From Corynebacterium tuberculostearicum (lineage in GTDB: Bacteria; Actinomycetota; Actinomycetes; Mycobacteriales; Mycobacteriaceae), in contig NZ_CP065972.1 of assembly GCF_016127015.1 (NCBI RefSeq), forward strand, positions 2,232,001 through 2,296,000: a stretch of 64,000 bases of DNA. Direction: 5' to 3'. A program made the position numbers and the translations under genes. Shown one piece after another: positions 16,283 through 25,137 of this stretch. The notes beneath the pieces are model-generated. The model had not been told where the DNA came from. It did no database searches and was given only the letters and a program-made list of their open reading frames with translations. The stretch's first letter is position 1. Each line of letters opens with the position of its first letter.

Positions 16283-17686
16283 ATGACTGACCTGCAGCAT
16301 GTCCACTCCGTTGATGAGGCGGTAAACCGCCTGATTGAGCTCTATGAGAACTCTTGCGAGCTTGCCCGCAAGACACTGGAATCAGGAAACCTAGATGACT
16401 ATCGCTACGTGGTCTACCCCAAGGTCACGGTGGATATCCGCAAATGGCAGCCGATCGATCGTTCCGAGCCGTTTGGCTACGTCAACGAGGCAGGCAAGTA
16501 CTCGGCGGTAATTTCCAAGCCGCACATTATTCGGGATTACCTGCACGAGCAGCTGACCCGCCTAGCGGGCAATTATCCGTGCGATATCTTTGTTGGCCAA
16601 TCGGACCAGCGCATCCCGCCGGAGTACATCAAGGAGACGGCCACGGCTCCGCAGGAACGCGGGCCTATTCCACGGCCGACGCTAGATGAGGTCAATGACG
16701 CGATCATTGATGGCGAATGGGAGGCTTTCCACGGTGCGGAAAAGCCGCTATTTCACTTTGGAGCCCAGCGCTTCGACATTGCCTGTGCGCGCATCGAGCA
16801 TTACACCGGCATCGAGGTCGATACGGTGCAGAAATACATTCTGTTTACTAACTACGCGATGCACACCACCGAGTTTGTGAAGTTTGGTTTGCGCGAGCTG
16901 ACCAAGGAAGACTCGCGCTATACCGCCTTGGTGCTGCCCAATGGGGAGACCATCCATCCCAACGATGCGGTGGACCTTGATGTTGACGGTTTAACGTTGA
17001 CCTCTCGGTACCAGATGCCGCGCTTTGATTTAATCACTGCCGGTGGCGATGGCATCACGATGATCAATATCGGTGTAGGACCCTCCAACGCCAAGACCAT
17101 TACGGATTGCTTGGCGGTGCTACGCCCAGAGGCATGGATCATGATTGGGCACTGCGCCGGAATGGACGGCCGCATGCGCATCGGTGACCTGATTCTAGGC
17201 AATGCCTATCAACGCAATGACCACATCTTGGACCAGAAGGTTGCGGCGACCTCACCCATCCCGGCGATTCCAGAAGTACAGCGCATGCTCGAATCCGCAG
17301 TAAAGGCGGTGTACGGCGACGACAACTCGCTCATGCGCACCGGCACGGTGCTCTCCACCGATGATCGCAACTGGGAGTGGCGCACCAACCGGGATTTATG
17401 GGAGTGGCTGCGAACCTCCACCGCGGTGGCTGTGGATATGGAATCGTGCACGCTCGCGGCCAATGGTTACCGCTACCGCGTTCCTTATGGAACTCTTCTT
17501 TCGGTCTCTGACCTGCCTCTTCACGCGGTGCCGAAGTTGCCGGCGCAGGCGCAGGCCTTCTACTCCAATTCGAAGGAAGCCCACGTGATGTGCGCGGTGC
17601 GCGCCATGGAGCATCTAGCCGAGAATCCGGAGCGCCTGCGCACTCGCAAGCTACGCCGGACTTTGGGCGAGGTTCCATTCCGGTAG
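16283..17686 (+). CDS. amn: AMP nucleosidase
   Basis: The 467-residue protein matches AMP nucleosidase in length and in its two-part layout. An N-terminal regulatory domain (about 1-180) contains YVVYPKVTVDIRKWQPIDRS. The C-terminal phosphorylase-like catalytic domain has GPSNAKTITDCLAVLRP, WIMIGHCAGM and VDMESCTLAANGYRYRVPYG. It splits AMP into adenine and ribose 5-phosphate. A phosphoribosyltransferase gene follows at 17760, so the two may form a purine salvage unit. The start at 16283 gives MTDLQHVHSVDEAV, as expected for the family. Confidence 0.93.
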   Translation: MTDLQHVHSVDEAVNRLIELYENSCELARKTLESGNLDDYRYVVYPKVTVDIRKWQPIDRSEPFGYVNEAGKYSAVISKPHIIRDYLHEQLTRLAGNYPCDIFVGQSDQRIPPEYIKETATAPQERGPIPRPTLDEVNDAIIDGEWEAFHGAEKPLFHFGAQRFDIACARIEHYTGIEVDTVQKYILFTNYAMHTTEFVKFGLRELTKEDSRYTALVLPNGETIHPNDAVDLDVDGLTLTSRYQMPRFDLITAGGDGITMINIGVGPSNAKTITDCLAVLRPEAWIMIGHCAGMDGRMRIGDLILGNAYQRNDHILDQKVAATSPIPAIPEVQRMLESAVKAVYGDDNSLMRTGTVLSTDDRNWEWRTNRDLWEWLRTSTAVAVDMESCTLAANGYRYRVPYGTLLSVSDLPLHAVPKLPAQAQAFYSNSKEAHVMCAVRAMEHLAENPERLRTRKLRRTLGEVPFR

Positions 17687-17759
17687 CTGCCTTTTCTTTG
17701 GCAGGCAATGCTCGTTAAACTACAAGGAAAGCCCATGACGCAAAAGGAGCCACACAATC

Positions 17760-18272
17760 GTGACTGAAAATTGGATCCACCCGGACCGGGAAAACCTCAC
17801 CTGGGAGGTCTTCGGCGAGGCGAGCCGAAACCTATCGGAACAGATTGTGAAATCTGGTTGGTTCCCAGACCTCATCGTGGGCGTCGCTCGCGGCGGCCTG
17901 ATCCCAGCCGGTGCTATCGGTTATGCCATCGGTGTCAAGGCCATGGGTGCTATCAATGTGGAGTTCTACACCGATATCGGCCAGACCCTAGACGAGCCTG
18001 TAATTCTTTCCCCGCAGCTGGATACGGATTCGCTGAAAGGCAAGAAGGTCTTGGTTGTCGATGACGTTGCGGACTCCGGCAAGACCTTGGATCTGGTGGT
18101 TAACCTGCTCAAGGAAACCGCAGACGATGTGCGCTCGGCCGTCATTTATACCAAGCCAAAGACCATTTTCGAGCCGGACTTCTCGTGGAAGAAGACCGAT
18201 CAGTGGATCAACTTCGCGTGGTCCGTGCTGCCCGTGATCACCGCGGATGGCTCTTTTAAGGAAGGCTCCTAA
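17760..18272 (+). CDS. Purine-type phosphoribosyltransferase
   Basis: The 170-residue protein has the PRPP-binding motif VLVVDDVADSGKTL, the loop GVARGGLIPAG and a closing SWKKTDQWINFAW region. These fit the type I phosphoribosyltransferases such as the xanthine or hypoxanthine enzymes (Gpt-like). It joins a free purine base to PRPP. The GTG start is 9 bases from a strong AAAAGGAGC. It follows amn on the same strand by 73 bases, and SulP follows after 21 bases. The exact base specificity cannot be read from the sequence. Confidence 0.85.
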   Translation: MTENWIHPDRENLTWEVFGEASRNLSEQIVKSGWFPDLIVGVARGGLIPAGAIGYAIGVKAMGAINVEFYTDIGQTLDEPVILSPQLDTDSLKGKKVLVVDDVADSGKTLDLVVNLLKETADDVRSAVIYTKPKTIFEPDFSWKKTDQWINFAWSVLPVITADGSFKEGS

Positions 18273-18293
18273 AATCCACCAGGATGTGCAGGC

Positions 18294-19775
18294 GTGATTA
18301 AAGAACAACCTGCTCCGACTAGCGTCATCGCCAGCTTCCGCTATGCATTTTCCTCGCCTGCGCGCCTGCGCAAGGAGGTATTCGGCGGTTTAGCGGTGGC
18401 GCTTGCTCTGATCCCGGAGGTCTTAAGCTTTTCTATCCTCGCAGGGTTGGATCCGCGGGTGGGATTGTTTTCCTCCGTGGTGATGGCCATGTCCATCGCC
18501 TTTACCGGAGGTAGGCCAGCGATGATTTCCGCCGCGGCCGGAGCGGTGGCGCTGGTTATCTCTCCGCTCGCGCATGAACATGGGCATGACTACGTGGTAG
18601 CCGCGGTGCTCTTGGCGGGAATTATGCAGGTGGTATTGGCCGCGGTGGGTGTAGCCAAGCTCATGCGCTTTATCCCGCGCTCGGTGATGACGGGATTTGT
18701 GAATGCGCTGGGCATCATGATGTTTACTACGCAGCTGCCGCACCTAATTGATGTGCCGTGGATGGTGTATCTGCTGGTGGCCATTGGCCTGGCTATCATG
18801 CTGGGGCTACCGCGGTTGACCACGGTGATTCCCGCCCCGCTGATTACCATTCTGGTGGTCAGCATCATTGCGGTGGCGGCTGGGTGGAAGGTGCCCGATG
18901 TGGCGGACCAGGGCGAGCTGCCCACCTCGCTGCCGGGGCTTTTCGTGCCGGATATTCCGTGGAACCTGGATACTCTGCAGCTTATTGCTCCGTATGCCTT
19001 TGGCATGGCTTTGGTGGGCCTGATGGAATCGCTGCTGACGGCCAAGCTGGTCGATGACATTACGGATACCCACTCCGATAAGACGCGCGAGTCCTTTGGC
19101 CAGGGCGTGGGCAATATCCTCGCCGCGGTCATTGGTGGCATGGGCGTGTGCGCCATGATTGGCCAGACCATGATCGGCGTGAAGGCATCCCAGGCGCGCA
19201 CGCGCTTGTCGACGTTCCTCGCGGGCGTCTTCCTCCTTATCCTCTGCCTGCTCTTTGGCGAGACCGTCGGCCGCATTCCGATGGCCGCGCTGGTGGCGGT
19301 GATGATCATCGTGGCTGCAACGACGGTGGATTGGCATTCGGTTCGCCCGCGCACGCTGAAGCTCATGCCGCTATCAGAAACGCTCGTGATGCTGGTGACG
19401 GTGGTAGGAACACTGACCACGCATAACTTGGCGGTGGGTGTGGTGCTCGGCGTGGTGGCGGCCTCGATCGGCTTTGCCCGCCGCGTGGCCCACCTGGTGG
19501 AGGTGGAGCACGTAGGCGATGCCGAGTATGCGGTGCGCGGCCAGCTCTTCTTCGCCTCCTCCAATGATTTGGTCTATGCCTTTGATTACACGCTGGATGC
19601 TCAGCGCGTGGTGATTGATATGAGCAAGGCCGAGGTATGGGACGCCTCTACGGTGGCAACGTTGGATGCGGTGCAGAAGAAATACGCCGAGCGTGGCATC
19701 GAAGTAGAGTTCCGCGGCCTTGAAGGGGCGAGCGCGCAGCGCCTGAATCGCCTCAGTGGTCGCTTGGGTGATTAA
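18294..19775 (+). CDS. SulP-family anion transporter with STAS domain
   Basis: The 493-residue protein has about 10-12 membrane segments. The SulP N-terminal signature LRKEVFGGLAVALALIPE is present, and the repeated RTRLSTFLAGVFLL and PMAALVAVMIIVA regions fit the family. A C-terminal cytoplasmic STAS domain (about 405-493) contains VIDMSKAEVWDASTVATLD. SulP proteins carry sulfate, bicarbonate or other anions across the membrane. The GTG start is 21 bases after the phosphoribosyltransferase stop, suggesting shared transcription. The anion is not determined. Confidence 0.9.
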   Translation: MIKEQPAPTSVIASFRYAFSSPARLRKEVFGGLAVALALIPEVLSFSILAGLDPRVGLFSSVVMAMSIAFTGGRPAMISAAAGAVALVISPLAHEHGHDYVVAAVLLAGIMQVVLAAVGVAKLMRFIPRSVMTGFVNALGIMMFTTQLPHLIDVPWMVYLLVAIGLAIMLGLPRLTTVIPAPLITILVVSIIAVAAGWKVPDVADQGELPTSLPGLFVPDIPWNLDTLQLIAPYAFGMALVGLMESLLTAKLVDDITDTHSDKTRESFGQGVGNILAAVIGGMGVCAMIGQTMIGVKASQARTRLSTFLAGVFLLILCLLFGETVGRIPMAALVAVMIIVAATTVDWHSVRPRTLKLMPLSETLVMLVTVVGTLTTHNLAVGVVLGVVAASIGFARRVAHLVEVEHVGDAEYAVRGQLFFASSNDLVYAFDYTLDAQRVVIDMSKAEVWDASTVATLDAVQKKYAERGIEVEFRGLEGASAQRLNRLSGRLGD

Positions 19776-19913
19776 AGTCACATTAACGGCCTAGGGTGCG
19801 AGCGTTCAAGCGAGAGGCGGCGAACTGGACTCGGGCTCGCGTCGGTGTAAATGTATTGATTCCGCGATGACCTCGCGTTCTTAGGGGAACTTTGCCCGCG
19901 CTTGGGGGCTAGC

Positions 19914-19946
19914 TTTGTCTTGGCTAACTTAGGTTATCCAATCTAA
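19914..19946 (+). promoter_or_regulatory. ftn: DtxR-like boxes upstream of ferritin
   Basis: TTAGGTTATCCAATCTAA (19929-19946) has two TTAGRTT-type arms, and an overlapping site at 19914-19932 read on the other strand gives CTAAGTTAGCCAAGACAA. Both match the DtxR consensus partially. Corynebacterial ferritin genes are known DtxR targets, so iron-dependent control is likely. They lie 115-150 bases before the start. Confidence 0.5.
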
Positions 19947-20060
19947 AAAAGCATAATGACGTGCAAGTTTACTTAAGTAGACCTTGCTGGATCGCGGGAG
20001 GATCTCCGGTAGTGTGGTGCTTAGCACTAATTAATTTCCTCACACAGAAAGGTTTTTACG

Positions 20061-20558
20061 ATGGACGAGAAGCTGCAAACCCTGTTGAATGACCAGGTTA
20101 TTAGCGAATATGGCGCTTCCATGGTCTACACCCAGCTGGCCTTCGAGATGGATAACCTCTCCTTCCCAGGCATGCGCGATTGGTTCATGGGCCAGGCTGC
20201 TGAGGAGCGCGAACACGCAGAGAAGATTGCAGACCACTTGCTCTCCCGCGGATACCGCGTAGAGCTCAATGACATCCCGGTTGGCTCCGTCAAGGCCGCT
20301 AACCCGCAGGATGCCTTCCAGGCTTCCCTCGAGCACGAGCAGAAGGTTTCCGAGGAGATTCGCACCATCGCCCGCGCGGCGCTAGACGCACAGGATCTGG
20401 AATCCCGCCAGTTGGTTGACTGGTTCCTGAGCGAGCAGGTAGAGGAAGAAGCTACCGTTTCTGAGATTCTGGACCAGATCAAGCTGGTGGGCAATGATGG
20501 TTCTGGCCTACTGCGCATCGATGAGCGCCTGGCTGGTCGCACCGAAGGCGGCGCCTAA
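20061..20558 (+). CDS. ftn: Non-heme ferritin
   Basis: The 165-residue protein is a four-helix ferritin. It has the ferroxidase residues of the bacterial type: Glu in NDQVISEYGASMVYTQLA, the pair in AAEEREHAEKIADHLLSRG, and later Glu and Gln residues in WFLSEQVEEEATV. It stores iron as mineral in a 24-subunit shell. The 5' region has two DtxR-like boxes. The ribosome site AGAAAGG lies 9 bases before the ATG. An SD-containing hairpin separates it from the next gene. Confidence 0.94.
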   Translation: MDEKLQTLLNDQVISEYGASMVYTQLAFEMDNLSFPGMRDWFMGQAAEEREHAEKIADHLLSRGYRVELNDIPVGSVKAANPQDAFQASLEHEQKVSEEIRTIARAALDAQDLESRQLVDWFLSEQVEEEATVSEILDQIKLVGNDGSGLLRIDERLAGRTEGGA

Positions 20559-20598
20559 GCGCGCGTGGGTGAATAACAAACCCATCAAGATTTAGCTC

Positions 20599-20634
20599 AA
20601 TCCTCCCATAGCACTGCGGTGCGGTGGGAGGATT
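20599..20634 (+). promoter_or_regulatory. Hairpin that includes the ribosome site of the next gene
   Basis: AATCCTCCCA (20599-20608) pairs perfectly with TGGGAGGATT (20625-20634) around a 16-base loop that can form its own CAC/GTG stem. The 3' arm holds GGGAGGA, the ribosome site for the ATG at 20641. No T-run follows. The structure may limit translation or act as a terminator-like end for ferritin mRNA. Confidence 0.5.
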
Positions 20635-20640
20635 ACTTCT

Positions 20641-20994
20641 ATGTCAACGCAACGCAAGGCTTTGTGCGCCATAAGCCTGTTAGTTCTGGCGCTCTTTCTC
20701 ATCGTAGGAGCGGCAATCATGTCCACTCACGTGGCCTTGGGAGTATTTTTGACCACCGCGGCGCTGATGCTCGGCCCATTCGCCGGGCTCGCGCTGCTGG
20801 TTTATGGCGTCGCCGGCAAGCGTGGGGTAGTCACACGCTCGCTCTATAGCCTCGGCGGTATGCTGATCATTGGTGCCATCGGCGGCATCTTTGCCTTGTC
20901 CATGGAGCAGGCGCCTGCGATGCTGCCTCTTTTTGTCGCTGGTGCGGGTGTGGGAATCGTAGCCGTGCTGACCCAAGCGCCGAAACGCGCATAA
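20641..20994 (+). CDS. Small multi-pass membrane protein, unknown function
   Basis: The 117-residue protein has about four hydrophobic segments (roughly 8-28, 30-58, 70-88 and 92-110) and few charged residues. No family signature is visible. GGGAGGA lies 9 bases before the ATG but is inside the 3' arm of a perfect 10-bp hairpin, so translation may be structure-controlled. It starts 82 bases after ferritin and is 12 bases from the HAD gene. Confidence 0.65.
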   Translation: MSTQRKALCAISLLVLALFLIVGAAIMSTHVALGVFLTTAALMLGPFAGLALLVYGVAGKRGVVTRSLYSLGGMLIIGAIGGIFALSMEQAPAMLPLFVAGAGVGIVAVLTQAPKRA

Positions 20995-21006
20995 ACTGGC
21001 CCCGTT

Positions 21007-21603
21007 ATGCCCAAACTCCTCTTTGATATGTACGGCGTTCTCATGCGCCCGGCAACCCCAGAAAGCCACGCGGACTTGGAGCGCCTCCTTGCGCCGCCAG
21101 ATCCAGAGGCGATGTGGGAGGCCTATGGGTTTTATCGGCCGGACTACGATGCCGGCATTTTTAGCGATAGCCACTACTGGAATGAGGTAGCAGCCCGCGC
21201 CGGGTTGGGGGAGGTTCCCGTCGCTGAGGCAGTAGTGTGTGAAAACAGCGGCCTATTAGAAGCGGACCCCGACATGGTAGCGCTGGTCAAGGGGCTTATC
21301 GGGGAAGGCTATAGTGTGGGCATCTTATCCAATATCCCCACCACGCTGGCGGGCCAGGTGCGTAAAAAGCAGCCGTGGCTGGAGGATTGCGCGGCGGTGA
21401 CTTTCAGCTGCGATATTGGCGTGGCCAAGCCGCACCCAGAGGCCTATCGTGTGGCCGTGGATGCGCTCTCCGCGCAGCCGAAAGATACGCACTTTTTTGA
21501 TGACCGCATCGATTACGTGGAGGGCGCTAGCTACTGCGGGCTCAATGCCCACCTCTTTCGCGACATCGACTCGGTACGCGAGGTTCTAAGCACACTGGAG
21601 TGA
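21007..21603 (+). CDS. HAD-superfamily hydrolase (haloacid dehalogenase-like)
   Basis: The 198-residue protein has the nucleophile motif LLFDMYGVL (Asp7, with Tyr in the second position as in haloacid dehalogenase types). The motif II region is GILSNIP, a Lys occurs in VAKPHPEAY, and the acidic motif IV is HFFDDRIDYVEGA. An alpha-helical cap lies between them. The family removes phosphate from small molecules or halogen from acids; the substrate is unknown. Its 3' end overlaps the convergent ROK gene by 18 bases. Confidence 0.87.
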   Translation: MPKLLFDMYGVLMRPATPESHADLERLLAPPDPEAMWEAYGFYRPDYDAGIFSDSHYWNEVAARAGLGEVPVAEAVVCENSGLLEADPDMVALVKGLIGEGYSVGILSNIPTTLAGQVRKKQPWLEDCAAVTFSCDIGVAKPHPEAYRVAVDALSAQPKDTHFFDDRIDYVEGASYCGLNAHLFRDIDSVREVLSTLE

Positions 21604-22719
21604 GCGGCCTAGCTCCAGCGGTTGGCGCAGGAGCTGATCGGTGGCCACGGTGCGGGCTACCGCGCGGACAATCTCCTTATGGCCCGGAATCATGCGCAGC
21701 TGCAACTCTTCGCCCGCGGAGGCGCGGACGGTGGCGGCAAATTGCTTGGGGGCCTGTGGGTCGTCGGTAAACGCGCCGCCGGCGATAACCACGGTGGCCG
21801 GGGAGTGGGCCTTGACCAGCTCCGCGGTGATGGCGCCCAACTGGCGGGCGCGCTCGTCCAAAATGGCGCGGACGGCGGGGTGGGAGTCGGCTACTTGGGC
21901 GGCGTCGGCAAGTGTGGCTACTTCCACGCCCTCGTGACGCACCTTCTCTAGGATCTGCTGGGTGGCCAGCAGGTGCTCGGAGGCGCCGTGACCAAGCAGA
22001 TCAGAGTGCGTTTGCGGCACGGGAATAATGGGGCTGACCTCGTCTTCTACGGAGAGTGCGGAGCCGATGGAATCGTCCGCGAAGAGCACTAGGACGCGCT
22101 CGCTGGTGCCAATCTCGGCCGCCTGGGTCTCGGAGCCGAGGATGGCCGGGATGGCGGAGGAGACTACCACGGGGACGCCGAACTGGAAGCGCAGGCGCTC
22201 GGCAATGTCCACGCCGTGCCAGTTGAGGTTTTCCGCGGTGACCAGGCCGTTGGCATCCACGGTGCCGGAGGTAGTCACGCCGAGGGAGACCAAGCGGTGC
22301 TCCAGGTTCGTCAGCATGCGATTGATGCCGGCCATGATGTGCTCGAGGAAGTCATCTTCGCTGAGGTTAGCCACCGGGGTGGTCAATTCCTCTTCGCTCA
22401 ACGTGCGGCCCTTGATGTCATAAAGGCCGATGTAGGTCTGCTTGGTGCCCACGGAGATGCCGCCGAGCACCCAGTCATTATCGGCCGCCTCAAGCGGCAC
22501 CGTTGGCCGGCCGCGCCCGCGGGACTGGGTGAGGTCGGTGCGTTCCTGGATGAGGCCCGCGTTGAGTAGGGAAGTAGTGGCGCGCGTGATGGTGGGCTGG
22601 GAAAGCCCGGTGGCTTCCACTAGTTCGCTCCGGGTGATGATCGGGTTCAGGCGCACCAAATGGAGGCACTTTGCGGCCGGTGTGCGGGGCCGCGTGAACA
22701 CTGGGCCAGATTTGATCAT
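21586..22719 (-). CDS. ROK-family transcriptional regulator
   Basis: The 377-residue protein has an N-terminal winged helix-turn-helix (about 15-65: NPIITRSELVEATGLSQPTITRATTSLLNAGLI). A ROK sugar-kinase-like domain follows, with LGVTTSGTVDANGLV and VVIAGGAFTDDPQ. The usual ROK zinc-site Cys cluster is not seen, and the ATP-site DxGxT motif is altered (GGISVGTKQTYIGLYD). A sensing rather than catalytic role fits. It probably controls sugar or amino-sugar genes. It is divergent from the LOG-family gene; a TATAAATAT-rich region lies between them. Confidence 0.87.
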   Translation of the reverse strand: MIKSGPVFTRPRTPAAKCLHLVRLNPIITRSELVEATGLSQPTITRATTSLLNAGLIQERTDLTQSRGRGRPTVPLEAADNDWVLGGISVGTKQTYIGLYDIKGRTLSEEELTTPVANLSEDDFLEHIMAGINRMLTNLEHRLVSLGVTTSGTVDANGLVTAENLNWHGVDIAERLRFQFGVPVVVSSAIPAILGSETQAAEIGTSERVLVLFADDSIGSALSVEDEVSPIIPVPQTHSDLLGHGASEHLLATQQILEKVRHEGVEVATLADAAQVADSHPAVRAILDERARQLGAITAELVKAHSPATVVIAGGAFTDDPQAPKQFAATVRASAGEELQLRMIPGHKEIVRAVARTVATDQLLRQPLELGRSLQCA

Positions 22720-22827
22720 AAAAAGAAGTATAAATATTCCAGACTGCTTTGTCTAATCTCATAAACACGCCATGTACCGAATGGTCTAAAGGTGGTGGTG
22801 GGCGCGCAGATACCTATGCTGGAGAGC

Positions 22828-23397
22828 ATGCAGTCAGTAGCGGTTTATTGTGGTTCAGCAACAGGAAACTCCCCGGCCTATACACAAGCGGCACAGGAAT
22901 TGGGCACGGAGCTGGCCCGACGCGGGCTGACCTTGGTCTACGGCGGTGGCAACATCGGCCTGATGCGCGAGGTAGCGGAGGCCTGTCTGGCCGCCGGCGG
23001 TACCGTCACCGGCGTGATGCCACAGTCCCTGGTGGATCTGGAGATCTCCCACCCCGGCCTGACCACCCTCGAAGTAGTCGGCTCCATGGCCGAGCGTAAG
23101 ACGCGCATGGAGCAGCTTGCCGACGCCTATATTTGCCTCCCCGGTGGCGTCGGCACCCTCGAAGAGCTCACCGAGGTGCTCACCCTGCAACAGCTGGGCA
23201 CCATCCGCGGTCCGGTGGGCCTAGTAAATACCGAGGATTTTTGGCGTCCTTTCTACGCCATGTACGCCGCCATGGCCGAGTCCGGCTTCATCTTGCCGCG
23301 CTTTGTGGACGCATTGGTAATGAAGGAAAAACCGCAGGATATCCTGGATGAATTCGGCCGCTGGAACTATCCCGGTACAAAGTGGGACAACGATTAG
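22828..23397 (+). CDS. LOG-family protein (nucleoside 5'-monophosphate phosphoribohydrolase)
   Basis: The 189-residue protein starts MQSVAVYCGSATGNSP and has the LOG motifs GGGNIGLM and PGGVGTLEELTEVLTLQQLG. Related proteins cleave the base from cytokinin or other nucleoside monophosphates, and others are detoxifying or of unclear role. Met codons at 22816 and a GTG at 22792 are alternative starts; 22828 is preferred because the protein then begins with the family's first beta strand, although its ribosome site GGAG is only 3 bases away. Confidence 0.85.
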   Translation: MQSVAVYCGSATGNSPAYTQAAQELGTELARRGLTLVYGGGNIGLMREVAEACLAAGGTVTGVMPQSLVDLEISHPGLTTLEVVGSMAERKTRMEQLADAYICLPGGVGTLEELTEVLTLQQLGTIRGPVGLVNTEDFWRPFYAMYAAMAESGFILPRFVDALVMKEKPQDILDEFGRWNYPGTKWDND

Positions 23398-23466
23398 TTA
23401 ACAAGTTCGCAACTTCAGCCCGCCCGGGTGGCCTATAGCTGATACTTAGGGATAGACTTCCTCGTT

Positions 23467-25137
23467 ATGAGTTCTGAGCAGACCGCTAAGCGCCAGCCCT
23501 CTCTACTGGACGCTTCGTGCGATAACTTCGTTCACGACCTAGCCGAGCTTTCCCCCACCGATGCCACCGCGTGGGGCATTGACGGCTACGAGGGCGAATT
23601 GCAGGATTTCTCCCCCGAGTACTTCACCGCCATCGCAGACCGCACCCGCGAAATGGTCGCGGACCTGGATGCCCTAGATGACACCACCGATGAGTCCGAT
23701 GATGAGGATGACTTTGATGACGTGGACTATGTCACCGCGGCCGTCCTGCGCGATCGCCTTTGCCTTGAACTAGATCTGCACCACCACAGCGAGGATGTAC
23801 GCTGCCTGAATAACATCGCCTCCCCGGTGCAGACCATCCGCGATACGCTGCTGCTCATGCCGCAGGACACGGACGAGGACCGCGATGCCATTCGCTCCCG
23901 CCTGTCCAAGGTGAAGACCTCCCTGGCCGGCTACCGCAGCTCCTTGGAGGAAGCGGCCTCCCACGGCATGGTGGCACCGCACCGCCAGATCTCCGAGGTC
24001 ATTGTGCAGTGCGAGCGGCTTGCCGACGCCGACTCGATGCTCGAGTCCCTCGGCCTCGACGCCGACTCCGCCGAGGTGCAGCAGGCCAAGGAGGCCTTTG
24101 GCGAGTTCTCCGATTGGCTCTCCAATGACCTGCAGCCCCAGGCGCCTAACAAGGACGCCGTGGGCCGCGAGCGCTACGAACGCTTTTCCAAGCTCTTTGT
24201 GGGCGATGCCGTTAACCTCGATGAGGCCTATGAGTGGGGCCTGGATCAGGTGCGCAGCCTGCGCGCGGAGCAGGAAAGGATCGCCCACGAGCTCTACGGC
24301 TCCGATTGCTCGGTGCGCTCGGCGATGCGCAAGCTCAACCACGAGGAGCGCTATACCCTGCGCGGCACCGATGCGCTGGTGGAGTGGATGCAATCTACTG
24401 CCGATGGCGTCATCGCTGAGCTCAATGGCAAGGAATTCGATATTCCGGAGGAAGTCGAAGAGATCGAGTGCTGCATCGATCCGGCCGGCACCGGCGGCAT
24501 CTTCTATACCCCGCCGAGCGATGACTTCTCCCGCCCGGGCCGCATGTGGTGGTCCGTGCCAGAAGGCCAGGACACATTCCACACCTGGCAGGAACTGACC
24601 ACCGTCCACCACGAGGGCGTGCCGGGCCACCACCTGCAGCTAGGCTCTGCGCTGGTGCAAGAAGACCTCAATCTGTGGCGCCGCGCGGTGACGTGGAACT
24701 CTGGTCATGGCGAGGGCTGGGCGCTCTACGCCGAACAGCTCATGGCGGAGCTGGGCTACATGGATGACCCGGGCTTCCGCATGGGCATGTTGGATGCGCA
24801 GCGCCTGCGCGCCGCCCGTGTGGTCGTGGACATCGGATTGCACTTGGGCAAGCAGTTGCCGGATTGCTCGACGTCCGGCGTGTGGGACAAGGCGCACGTG
24901 AAGACCTTCATGCGTGAGAACACCGCTATGGATGATGCGAACCTTAACTTTGAGGTCAATCGCTACCTCGGTTGGCCGGGCCAGGCGCCGTCCTATGCAT
25001 TGGGGCAGCGCCTGTGGCAGGAGACCCGCGCTGAGGCCGAGAAGCAGGGGATGAGCGCGCGCGAGTTCCACTCCGAGGCCCTCGCCCTTGGCTCCGTGCC
25101 GATGTCCGTCCTGCGCGAGGCCGTCTTGGACAACTAG
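23467..25137 (+). CDS. DUF885 protein, probable metallopeptidase
   Basis: The 556-residue protein has the DUF885 core with the metal-binding motif HEGVPGHH (His382-Glu383 to His388, an HExxxH pattern). The later WALYAEQLM segment is also present. A Glu further on (NFEVNRYLGWPGQA region) is conserved in the family. An acidic low-complexity segment with DESDDEDDFDDVD (about 75-90) is unusual. No signal peptide is visible, so it is likely cytoplasmic. Its stop overlaps the convergent membrane gene by four bases. Confidence 0.87.
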   Translation: MSSEQTAKRQPSLLDASCDNFVHDLAELSPTDATAWGIDGYEGELQDFSPEYFTAIADRTREMVADLDALDDTTDESDDEDDFDDVDYVTAAVLRDRLCLELDLHHHSEDVRCLNNIASPVQTIRDTLLLMPQDTDEDRDAIRSRLSKVKTSLAGYRSSLEEAASHGMVAPHRQISEVIVQCERLADADSMLESLGLDADSAEVQQAKEAFGEFSDWLSNDLQPQAPNKDAVGRERYERFSKLFVGDAVNLDEAYEWGLDQVRSLRAEQERIAHELYGSDCSVRSAMRKLNHEERYTLRGTDALVEWMQSTADGVIAELNGKEFDIPEEVEEIECCIDPAGTGGIFYTPPSDDFSRPGRMWWSVPEGQDTFHTWQELTTVHHEGVPGHHLQLGSALVQEDLNLWRRAVTWNSGHGEGWALYAEQLMAELGYMDDPGFRMGMLDAQRLRAARVVVDIGLHLGKQLPDCSTSGVWDKAHVKTFMRENTAMDDANLNFEVNRYLGWPGQAPSYALGQRLWQETRAEAEKQGMSAREFHSEALALGSVPMSVLREAVLDN

